From Myxococcota bacterium (GTDB lineage Bacteria; Myxococcota; B64-G9): 64,000 nucleotides of DNA. Numbering within the stretch: the first letter of the stretch is position 1; each line of letters opens with the position of its first letter. The translations under genes and the position numbers were made by a program. Location: the NCBI GenBank assembly GCA_022710975.1, contig JAKLGA010000011.1, positions 113,842 to 177,841 of the forward strand, given 5' to 3'. The notes beneath the pieces are model-generated. The model did no database searches, was not told the DNA's origin, and worked only from the letters and a program-made list of their open reading frames with translations. This document shows positions 8,620 through 16,314 of the stretch, in pieces.

Positions 8620-10689
8620 TCAGGCGCGCCGGTGGCGCCGGCGGCGGAGCAGCAGCAGGCCGGCCAGGCAGCCGACGGGCGAGAGCGGGCTCGCGCCGCT
8701 CGCGCAGCCGCAGCCCCCGTCGACCGGCTCGTCCCGGTCGGTCCCGGGATCGGCGCCGGCGTCGGCGCCGTCCGCGGGGGGCGCGCCGTCGTCGGGGCCG
8801 GCGCCGTCCTGGCCGTCCTCCTGCGCCCCGCCGTCCTCCTCCGTGGAGCCGTCCGGGCCGCAGCCCTCGTCCACCTCGCCGTCGCAGTCGTCGTCCGCGC
8901 CGTTGCACTCCTCGGCTGGCTCCGGGCCGCAGGCCCCGCAGCGGTTCAGCACCCCCTCGTCCACCTGCCCGTCGCAGTTCTCGTCCAGCCCGTTGCAGCT
9001 CTCGGCCGCGCCCGGGTGCACGCTCGCGTCGCCGTCGTCGCAGTCCACGTCGGCGCGCGAGCCGTCCCCGTCCGCGTCCGGGTAGTCGTCGACGATCAGA
9101 TCGAGGTACACCCGGGTGCCGAACCGGGCGGTGCCGAAGCGGTCCATGCGGAAGTAGCCGCGGTAGCTGCCGGGGGTGGCTGGCGCCACCATGGGCACGT
9201 CCCAGTCCCAGGTCTGCTGCGGCGCCACGCTGGCGCCCTCGGGCAGCAGGATCTGCTCGGAGGCCGAGTAGCGCTCCTCGCCGTCGTAGGTGAACAGGTA
9301 GTTGCCGGCCCGGGTCCAGGTGGAGGTGCCGATGTTGCGCAACGTCCAGCGCTGGGTGAAGGCGGTGTTCGGCGCCATGTGGGTGCCGTCGAGCACGCTC
9401 TGGGCCACGAACTCGGAGTCGTCCGTCTCCACCGCGCCCGAGCCGTACACGGTGTTGAACCAGCCCGAGTTCACCTGGGCCCAGGTGTAGACGGCCCCCT
9501 CGCCGTTGTAGTTCGGGTAGGACGGCTCGTTCCGGTCGCCGTAGGGATCGTTGGTGATCAACCGGCCGTCCCCGGTGTAGCCCTTGACCGCGATGATGTG
9601 GCCCGCGTTGGTCAGCCGGGTGGACATGGGGATCACCTTGCCCGCGTCGATGGCCGCCTGCACCTCGCCGAAGGTAGACGAGCCGTCGAAGTCGGAGGTC
9701 AGGTCGTGCCGGGCGGCGTAGTCCTGCATCTTGTAGGCCCAGGCCGAGCCGTCGATGGTGCACCAGCCGTAGGCGCCGTAGGCCGCGTTGCCCGAGGCGT
9801 CGTACCCCACCGCGTCGAAGGTGGTGCCGTAGGCCGTGTAGACCTCGGACACGTAGGCGCCGTAGTCCGAGTTGTGAGAGTAGGGCACGTCCACGGTGAT
9901 CGGCCAGGTCCCCAGCCGGCCGTAGTGCTGGATGCACATCAGCGTCGAGGTCGGGCCGCAGGCCCAGTGGCCGTTGAACGCGTTGGGGGTGTCGTACACC
10001 TGGTGGATGTAGGGCATGGCCAGCGGCTGATCCGGTGCCAGCTCGGGCAGCGGCCGGTCGAGCGCCGAGGGCGGGGCGGGGAAGATCGGCGGCTCGTCGA
10101 GCGTGATCCCCAGGCTGGCCAGCAGCCCGGCCGGGAGCTCGAACGGCCCCCGGCCGGCGGCGTCCACCAGCACGGGCGCCTCGACCACCAGATCGCCCGG
10201 GAGCGCCCGGGTGGCGAGCGCCCGCCCGTCCGCGGACAGCGCCAGCACGCGCCACAGCTCCCCGGCCTCGCCCCGCGGCGCGCAGCCGCCCGCGCGCGCG
10301 CACACCCACAGCCCGCCGCCCTGGCGCAGGAAGAGCTCCCCGGGCTCGCGCCGGGCCGGCCCGCGCCGCACGACCGCGATCGCCTTCCCCTCGGGGCTCC
10401 AGGCGGGCGGGGACAGGGTCTCCTCGGTGGTGGTCTCGAGCAGCACCCGCGGGCGGCGGCCGCGCTCGACCAGCACCAGGCTCGCGCCGCCGTGCCGGCC
10501 GTGCCGCACGCTCACGGCCGCGGCGTCGCCGGCCGGGGAGAGCTCCGCCTCCACGCGATCGAGGAACACGGTCTCGACCTCCACCGCCCCGAGGCGCTCC
10601 CCGTCCGGGCCGGGGATGACCACCTCCTCGGCGCGGGCAGCGGAGCCGGTCAGGGCGAGCAGCAGCAGGGTCACCAGGGTCGCGCGCAT
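8620..10689 (-). CDS. Secreted C39-like cysteine peptidase with Ig-like, MopE-like and MYXO-CTERM-type regions
   Basis: 689 residues. The start at 10689 is set by GGAGG six bases upstream and gives a clean Sec signal peptide. Order: signal peptide; beta-rich N-terminal part with a TolB/PD40-like stretch; a C39-like peptidase domain with Cys244 in HWACGPTS, His364 in HIIAVKGY and Asn380/Asp381; a Trp-rich Ig-like domain resembling NBR1/next-to-BRCA1 domains; two MopE-like motifs (CNGLDENCDG, CNGADDDCDG); an acidic Gly/Asp linker; and a C-terminal GCGC, hydrophobic stretch and Arg-rich tail. That tail is the MYXO-CTERM-type sorting signal of Myxococcota. The protein is probably surface-displayed or released. 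Its substrate is unknown. Confidence 0.85.
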   Translation of the reverse strand: MRATLVTLLLLALTGSAARAEEVVIPGPDGERLGAVEVETVFLDRVEAELSPAGDAAAVSVRHGRHGGASLVLVERGRRPRVLLETTTEETLSPPAWSPEGKAIAVVRRGPARREPGELFLRQGGGLWVCARAGGCAPRGEAGELWRVLALSADGRALATRALPGDLVVEAPVLVDAAGRGPFELPAGLLASLGITLDEPPIFPAPPSALDRPLPELAPDQPLAMPYIHQVYDTPNAFNGHWACGPTSTLMCIQHYGRLGTWPITVDVPYSHNSDYGAYVSEVYTAYGTTFDAVGYDASGNAAYGAYGWCTIDGSAWAYKMQDYAARHDLTSDFDGSSTFGEVQAAIDAGKVIPMSTRLTNAGHIIAVKGYTGDGRLITNDPYGDRNEPSYPNYNGEGAVYTWAQVNSGWFNTVYGSGAVETDDSEFVAQSVLDGTHMAPNTAFTQRWTLRNIGTSTWTRAGNYLFTYDGEERYSASEQILLPEGASVAPQQTWDWDVPMVAPATPGSYRGYFRMDRFGTARFGTRVYLDLIVDDYPDADGDGSRADVDCDDGDASVHPGAAESCNGLDENCDGQVDEGVLNRCGACGPEPAEECNGADDDCDGEVDEGCGPDGSTEEDGGAQEDGQDGAGPDDGAPPADGADAGADPGTDRDEPVDGGCGCASGASPLSPVGCLAGLLLLRRRRHRRA

Positions 10690-10844
10690 CGCGAGCCTCC
10701 TTCGCGGACTGGATTCTAGCACGCCCGGGCGAGGCCGAGGATGGATGAGGCGGCGGGCTGTGACCCGGGAGAGTTGCCCGATCTTCCGTCAGCGGGTATC
10801 CATGCAGAGGCCTGGGGCTGGGCCCGGGACGGGAGGCGCGACCG

Positions 10845-13313
10845 ATGGCCGAGGTGAAGAAGGGCGACCGGGTGGTGATCACCGGGGGCAAGGACCGCGG
10901 CAAGGCCGGCGTGGTGTTCTGGGTGGGCCCCGGCAAGTACGGCCGGGGGCTGCGCCTCGGCCTGCGCACCGACGGCGGCGAGACGGCCTGGGCCGGCCTG
11001 CACGAGGTCGAGCTCGAGGGCCCGGCGCAGCCCGGGGCGGCGTCGCCCCCGCCCGACCGGCGTTTCGACCCGGACGCCTGCCTGGCGGCGCTCCGCCGCC
11101 ACCTGGAGCGGCACGACGATCGCGCGGTCGAGCGCGAGCTCGAGAAGATCCCCGTCGCCGCGCGGGCGGCCTGGCTGTGGGAGCACGTCGGGCGCGGCCG
11201 CCTGCCCTGGCACCAGGCGCTGCTGGCCGCGACCGCAGATCGAATCGCCGAGGTGCCGCTCGAGACCGTCGTCGCCGCCCTCGAGGCGCGCGACGCGCAG
11301 TCGCAGGCCGCCTGGCTGCCCGGGGCGGGGGACCAGGTCCTCGAGCTGCTGGTGTTCACCGACTGCCGGGAGGGGAGCTACCTGCACGGCCGCCTGGCGG
11401 ACCTGCCGCGCCCCCTGCAGCGCGCCTTCTGGCTGGCGCGCGGCATGCGCCGGGACCCCGGCGGACCGATGCCCGCCGACCTGCGCGCCGAGCTCGCGGC
11501 GGCGCTGCCTGCCCACGCCCGCTCCGGCCGCATGGGGCCGCACACCCTCGAGGACGCCTGCGGCTGGCTCGGCCTCGCCCTCGACGAGCTCCGGGGGCCG
11601 GGCCGCGAGGCGCTCGCGGCAGGCGAGGGACCGCTGCCGCTCCGCGCCCTGGGCGCGCTGCTCGCGGAGCTCCCGGCCGGGGAGCTCGCGGCGCTCGCCC
11701 CCCGGCTCGAGCCCGCCCACCTGCAGACCGGGGACCTCGTCGCCTTCCTCGAGGCGCGGGCCGCGCGGCTGCCCGACGAGCCGCCCGACGGGACGCTCCA
11801 GGCCTTCGAGGCCGTGGCTGCGAGGATCGAGGACTGGGCGCGCGAGCCGCCCGCGCCGGCCTGGGGGCGTCAGGTCACGGCCGATCGCGATGGCCTGCGG
11901 GCCGCCCGCGAGCTGGCCTGCCGGGACGCGCTGCAGGCCGTCGAGGCGGGCGCCCTGGCCCTGGCCGGGCGGCGCCTGGCGGCCGGGCAACCGGTCCCGG
12001 ACGCCCTGCTCGGCCACTTCTCCCGGTTCACCGAGTGCATCGACCCCTGGATGCCCGCGCTGCAAGCGGTCGCGCCGCCCGTCCGGGCCCGGCTGCTGGC
12101 CCGCCTGCAGGGGCTGCTCCCGCCCCACCACCTGCCCGGCCTGGCGCCGCTCGAGCTCCTGGTCGACGGGCAGGCGGCCGTGGAGCGCCTGCTCGCCGAG
12201 CTCGAGGAGGGCGTGCGCCAGAGCAAGGGGGTGTCCGTCGAGCACCTGTTCACCCCGCTGGGGAAGCTGGGCGCGATTGCGCTCGCGCCGCTCTCGGCCC
12301 GCATCGAGCAGCGCACCGCCGAGCTGGATCCCGCGGCGCGGCCGGCCGGCGAGGGTTACAGGCCGCGGCGGGTCGTCCTCGCGCTGCGCAACGCGCTGGC
12401 CGTGGCCCTGGCCGAGGCGGCCGGGCGGGGCCGGGCGCTCGACCCGCGCCTGGAGGCCTTCGCGGAGCGACACCTGGGGCCCGAGCCCGCCACGCTGTTC
12501 GAGGGCAACGACGACTTCCCCTACTGTTTCTTCCTCGGCCTGCAGAAGGCGCAGGCGTTGTTCGCCGCCCTGCCCGAGGCGCGCGTGCGGGCCTGGATCG
12601 AGGCCTGGCGGGGGAGCGGGCGCTCGGCCCACCTCGAGGAGCGCCTGCGGTCCGTGCTGCCCACCAAGCGCCGCGCGTGGCTCGGCAAGCCCAGGAGCCT
12701 GGCCGCGCGCGTGGCCGCCCAGGCGGCCAGGGCGGAGGAGGCCGGCCTGCCGTGCACCCAGCCCGTGTACCTGCTCTCCCGGGGCCGGGCTCGCAAGCGC
12801 GGCGCGCTGGGCGGGATCCGCGCGCGGCCGAGGGGGCTCGCCGAGGGGCGCTGGCCCCGCGGGCCGTCCGGGCCCTACGCGCCGGTGCTCTGCCTCGACC
12901 TGGCCGAGATGCCGGAGCTCGCGGCGCGCTTCCCCGGCTCCCGCGGCCTGTGCCTGCTCGTCGACTCGACCGAGGAGGGCTTCGAGGCCAGCGCGCTCCT
13001 GCCCCTGTCGGCCGAGGAGGCCTCGGCCGGGCTCGAGGGCGGCGCCGCGTTGGTCGTGGAGCGGGTCGAGGTGCCGCCCGGGGTGTTCGAGCCCGGCCCG
13101 CTGGCGGAGCCGCTGGCCGGGCTGCGGCGCCTGCTGCGCGAGGCGCCGGGCCGGGTCCTCGGGCGGCCCTTCTTCCTGCAGCAGGATCCCTCCGCGGGAG
13201 ACGAGCGGGGGTTCGTGCTGCAGGCCGGCGGCGGCCTGCTGCAGGGGGTCAACCTGGGGGACTCGGGCGTGCTCTACCTGTACGAGGGCGAGGCCTTCTG
13301 GGAGTGCCGCTAG
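10845..13313 (+). CDS. Large cytoplasmic protein with KOW-like N-terminus and possible DUF1963-like C-terminus
   Basis: 822 residues, ATG after GGGAGG. No signal peptide or membrane segment is seen. Residues 1-55 look like a KOW/SH3-like fold (KKGDRVVITGGKDRGKAGVV). The middle 600 residues are helical and rich in Arg, Leu, Ala and Glu, resembling a repeat solenoid, with no recognised family. The last ~200 residues contain a Gly-Gly-x-Arg, a Trp-Pro pair, then CLDLAEMPELAARFP and a terminal GDSGVLYLY. These recall the YwqG/DUF1963 fold, which is clearly present in the gene at 49872. This remote similarity is inference. Function is unknown. Confidence 0.7.
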   Translation: MAEVKKGDRVVITGGKDRGKAGVVFWVGPGKYGRGLRLGLRTDGGETAWAGLHEVELEGPAQPGAASPPPDRRFDPDACLAALRRHLERHDDRAVERELEKIPVAARAAWLWEHVGRGRLPWHQALLAATADRIAEVPLETVVAALEARDAQSQAAWLPGAGDQVLELLVFTDCREGSYLHGRLADLPRPLQRAFWLARGMRRDPGGPMPADLRAELAAALPAHARSGRMGPHTLEDACGWLGLALDELRGPGREALAAGEGPLPLRALGALLAELPAGELAALAPRLEPAHLQTGDLVAFLEARAARLPDEPPDGTLQAFEAVAARIEDWAREPPAPAWGRQVTADRDGLRAARELACRDALQAVEAGALALAGRRLAAGQPVPDALLGHFSRFTECIDPWMPALQAVAPPVRARLLARLQGLLPPHHLPGLAPLELLVDGQAAVERLLAELEEGVRQSKGVSVEHLFTPLGKLGAIALAPLSARIEQRTAELDPAARPAGEGYRPRRVVLALRNALAVALAEAAGRGRALDPRLEAFAERHLGPEPATLFEGNDDFPYCFFLGLQKAQALFAALPEARVRAWIEAWRGSGRSAHLEERLRSVLPTKRRAWLGKPRSLAARVAAQAARAEEAGLPCTQPVYLLSRGRARKRGALGGIRARPRGLAEGRWPRGPSGPYAPVLCLDLAEMPELAARFPGSRGLCLLVDSTEEGFEASALLPLSAEEASAGLEGGAALVVERVEVPPGVFEPGPLAEPLAGLRRLLREAPGRVLGRPFFLQQDPSAGDERGFVLQAGGGLLQGVNLGDSGVLYLYEGEAFWECR

Positions 13314-13423
13314 CCTGCCCGTCCGCCGGGTGACCGACGGACGTTCGCCCGATTCGCGTCCCCTCGTCCCCTGGCATGATCGAGGGCAGGCACGGGCCGC
13401 ACGGCAGGGAGGAGGGTGCCGGC

Positions 13424-14527
13424 ATGCAGAGCGCGCAGAGGTGGCGCGGGCCCTGCGCCCTCGGGGCGCTGCTCCTGGCGGGCGGCGGCGCCTGGCTGCT
13501 GCTGCGCGGGGCGGACGGCGGCCTGGAGCGCCTCGAGGGTGAGGCGGAGGCCCTGCCGGCCGTGGTGGACATCGAGCGCGCCCCGCCGGCCTTTCGGGAG
13601 ATCGCCGGCGAGCAGGTGGATCTGCGCGTGCGGGTGTCCCTGGGCGGCGGGCCGCCGCCCGAGCAGACGGAGATCCGCCTGGCCGATCACGGCCCGGGCT
13701 GCGGCACCGCCCGGCTGCGGCGGGCCAAGCGGGCGAGCCCTGGCCCGGACGGCCTGGTGGTCTTCCGCGGCGCCTTCCCCGGCGAGTACACGCTACACGC
13801 GACCGCGCCCGGGCTGCCCCACCTCAGCCGCCAGGTCAGCCTGCCCGGATGGCGCGAGGTGCGCTTCGACTTCCCCGCCGGCAGGGAGGTCGCCGGCCTG
13901 GCGGTCGACGAGCGTGGCCGGCCGGTCCCCGGGGCCCGGGTGTACCTGTTCGAGCCGGGGCCCGCCCTCGCCGGCCAGTGGACCGCCCTGTGCACCGACT
14001 CCCACGGCCGCTTCGCCCACGCCAGGCGCTCGATGCAGGTGGGCGAGGACGGGCGCTTCTCCTTCCGCGGCCTGCCCGCGGGCACCCTCGCCCTGGCGGC
14101 CGACGGGTTCGACGCGGTGCTCGGGCAGGCCGTGCGGGTCGGGGCGGGCGCGCGGGAGGTCCGGGTGCCCGTGCCGGTGGCCGGGCGGATCGCCGGCCGG
14201 GTCGATCTCCCCTGGTGGAGCTCGGCCGGGCAGGTGTGGCTCGAGATCCGGCGCGAGCGGCGCGCCGAGCGGCGCTCCTTCATGGACACCCCGGACGCGG
14301 CGTTCGAGCAGCTCTTCGAGCCCGTGCGCGTGGACGGGTGGGAGGACGAGTACCGCAAGGACGTGAGCCCGGGGTCGTTCGGGCGGTTCGACGTCCACCT
14401 GCCGCTGGCCGGCGCCTTCCGGCTGCGCAGCGCCCGACACGGCTGCAGCGGCCCGTGGGTGCAGGCCTCCCTCGGCGACCGGGACGTCCTGGTGCCCCCC
14501 CCGACCTGCCCGCCCGGGGGGGCCTGA
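13424..14527 (+). CDS. Exported protein with carboxypeptidase-regulatory-like (CarboxypepD_reg) repeats
   Basis: 367 residues. The ATG at 13424 follows GGAGGAGGG; a longer frame from 13376 lacks such a site. An N-terminal hydrophobic segment (about residues 10-28) is a signal anchor or signal peptide. Two or three Ig-like modules follow, with typical motifs such as VAGLAVDERGRPVPGARVYL and a later GRFSFRGLPAGTLALAA, characteristic of the carboxypeptidase regulatory/transthyretin-like fold. These usually mediate adhesion or stability of exported proteins. No catalytic domain is attached. It is convergent with the VWA lipoprotein. Confidence 0.75.
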   Translation: MQSAQRWRGPCALGALLLAGGGAWLLLRGADGGLERLEGEAEALPAVVDIERAPPAFREIAGEQVDLRVRVSLGGGPPPEQTEIRLADHGPGCGTARLRRAKRASPGPDGLVVFRGAFPGEYTLHATAPGLPHLSRQVSLPGWREVRFDFPAGREVAGLAVDERGRPVPGARVYLFEPGPALAGQWTALCTDSHGRFAHARRSMQVGEDGRFSFRGLPAGTLALAADGFDAVLGQAVRVGAGAREVRVPVPVAGRIAGRVDLPWWSSAGQVWLEIRRERRAERRSFMDTPDAAFEQLFEPVRVDGWEDEYRKDVSPGSFGRFDVHLPLAGAFRLRSARHGCSGPWVQASLGDRDVLVPPPTCPPGGA

Positions 14528-14564
14528 GGAGGCGGGAGCGGGGCCTGCCAGGAGTGCGGACGCC

Positions 14565-16055
14565 TCAGGGCGCGGGCAGCTCGACCACCTGGAGGTCCAT
14601 GTCCGCGCCCAGCGGGCAGGACAGGTACGGATCGAGGAGCCGGATGCGGCCGTGGGGCGCGGCCGGATCGGGCGGGTCCGCGGGTGGCTCGAAGTCCCAC
14701 CAGGGCTTGCACGCCTTGCCGTTGCAGTCCGCGTCGCTCAGGCAGGGCTGCTCCTCGAGGAGGTAGGCCACGTCATCGCTCCAGTCGCCGCACGAGGAGC
14801 GCGGGATGACCCAGCCCCACCCGGTGGCCAGCCCCAGGCGGGCGGGCTCGGCCACCGGGTCGGCGAGCGCGATCGCCTCGCGGCAAGGAGCGATCAGGTC
14901 CTCCGCGAACTCGGCCAGGCTCGGGTTCAGGTCGTTCTGGCAGATCGAGTACACGCTGCCGTTGCCGCCCTCGCCCAGCCCGAACATCTCGGCCAGCTCG
15001 AGGTAGCGAGTGCCCGGGAAGGCCTCGCAGGTGGGGTCATCCAGGGAGCAGGCCGGCCGCCGGCAGGCCGCCAGGGGCGCCGCGCTGGGCTCGCTCGACT
15101 CGTAACGGATCTCGGTCGCGGCCGGGGCGGCCGGGTCCTCGACCCCCACGATGGCCCCGAACCTGACCATGCCTTCGCGGTTGCCCTTCAGGTCCGAGAG
15201 GAAGTCGAAGTACTCCTGCACCGGGGTGAGCTGGTAGGGCAACCCCGCCTGCGGATCCACGACGGTGCCGTCCGGGCCCTGGCCCTTGGCGGCGTAGTAG
15301 CACACCCGGCTACCGATGCCCGAGAGGCCCTCGGTCACCTCGCCTACTCTTCCGCAGTCCTCCTCGTCCGTGAGCACCAGGACGGCCAACACGGCGCCGT
15401 CGCGCAGGAACCCGGCGCTGGTCGTGCCGGCCAGATCCTCGAGGGCCACCCGGATGGGCTCGAGCCCGTGCTCGTAGCCGCAGCCGGTCGTCCCCACGAG
15501 CAGGGTGCCGCTCTGGGTCGCGGGGTCGTACAGGCACTCCCGGTTCGCCGAGGTCACGATGCGGCAATTCGGGTCCGGGGGCCCGAACTCGTAGGTGGGC
15601 GGGTCCGTGGTGGTATCCGTGATGCGGCCGACCCGGCTCTGGAATCGGCCGTTCTCGCCCGTCTCGTTGAGGCAGGCCGCGGTGACGATCTCGGTGCAGG
15701 GCGGGCAGCCGATGGACTCCATGCCCGTGGTGATCACCGCGAGCTGCCACCTGCCCGGCCCGAGGCGCTCCTCGAGCGGGTCGAGGAGGGACGGCAGGGC
15801 CTGGGCCAGCCGGAGCTGGTCGTCCCACATGGAGCCGGAGTTGTCGATGACCAGGAGCAGATCGAGGTCCCGGGCGCCCGGGATCGACTCCGACTGGAGC
15901 ACCCGCGCCGCGACGCACTCGCCCAGGGAGCAGAATTCTCCGGCGGCGCAGGCGTCCATGGACCTGAGCCCGCACGGGCCCGTCCGTCCGTCCTTCTCGG
16001 AGTCACAGGCTCCCAGGCCCAGGGCGAGAATGAGGACAGAAAACTCGATGCGCAT
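14565..16055 (-). CDS. VWA-domain lipoprotein
   Basis: 496 residues. Two adjacent ATG codons (16058 and 16055) follow GGAGGGG; the second has the better spacing. The lipobox is LGAC. A short Cys cluster (CGLRSMDAC, then CSLGEC) precedes a von Willebrand A domain with the MIDAS signature DLLLVIDNSGSM at about residue 70 and a later VLVLTDEEDCG. The C-terminal half has many Cys and Pro. The family binds ligands through a metal at the MIDAS and is often surface-exposed in myxobacteria. It is divergent from the papain-like lipoprotein at 16315. Confidence 0.82.
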   Translation of the reverse strand: MRIEFSVLILALGLGACDSEKDGRTGPCGLRSMDACAAGEFCSLGECVAARVLQSESIPGARDLDLLLVIDNSGSMWDDQLRLAQALPSLLDPLEERLGPGRWQLAVITTGMESIGCPPCTEIVTAACLNETGENGRFQSRVGRITDTTTDPPTYEFGPPDPNCRIVTSANRECLYDPATQSGTLLVGTTGCGYEHGLEPIRVALEDLAGTTSAGFLRDGAVLAVLVLTDEEDCGRVGEVTEGLSGIGSRVCYYAAKGQGPDGTVVDPQAGLPYQLTPVQEYFDFLSDLKGNREGMVRFGAIVGVEDPAAPAATEIRYESSEPSAAPLAACRRPACSLDDPTCEAFPGTRYLELAEMFGLGEGGNGSVYSICQNDLNPSLAEFAEDLIAPCREAIALADPVAEPARLGLATGWGWVIPRSSCGDWSDDVAYLLEEQPCLSDADCNGKACKPWWDFEPPADPPDPAAPHGRIRLLDPYLSCPLGADMDLQVVELPAP

Positions 16056-16189
16056 CATCCCCTCCGTTCCCTTCGGGCAGGATATCACGAGCTGGGCTCT
16101 TCCCCCTGGGAATTGAGGTGTTTCTCGTGGGATTCAGCCGGGCTGTGGAGCGTAGCCCGGGGGAGGCGATCGAGGGCCGAAGAGTTTGC

Positions 16190-16218
16190 TTGAGTTTTTC
16201 CTAATGTCGAGCTATTTC
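16190..16218 (+). promoter_or_regulatory. Promoter for the papain-like lipoprotein
   Basis: TTGAGT (16190-16195), a 17-base spacer and TATTTC (16213-16218) form a reasonable sigma70-type promoter in the only AT-rich part of the 259-base divergent region. The leader before the ATG at 16315 would be about 90 bases. Confidence 0.45.
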
Positions 16219-16314
16219 AGGGTGCTCTTGAGGCCGGGCGAGGTTGGCCCGGGAGTTGGTTAAGCCGGGGACGTGCCCAGGCAACGGATTGGACTCGCAC
16301 GAGAGGAGCCGGAC

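Noticed and set aside
8207..11359. 1050-residue minus-strand frame across several genes
   Set aside because: It covers two real genes in other frames and an intergenic region and shows only low-complexity Arg/Pro/Gly text.
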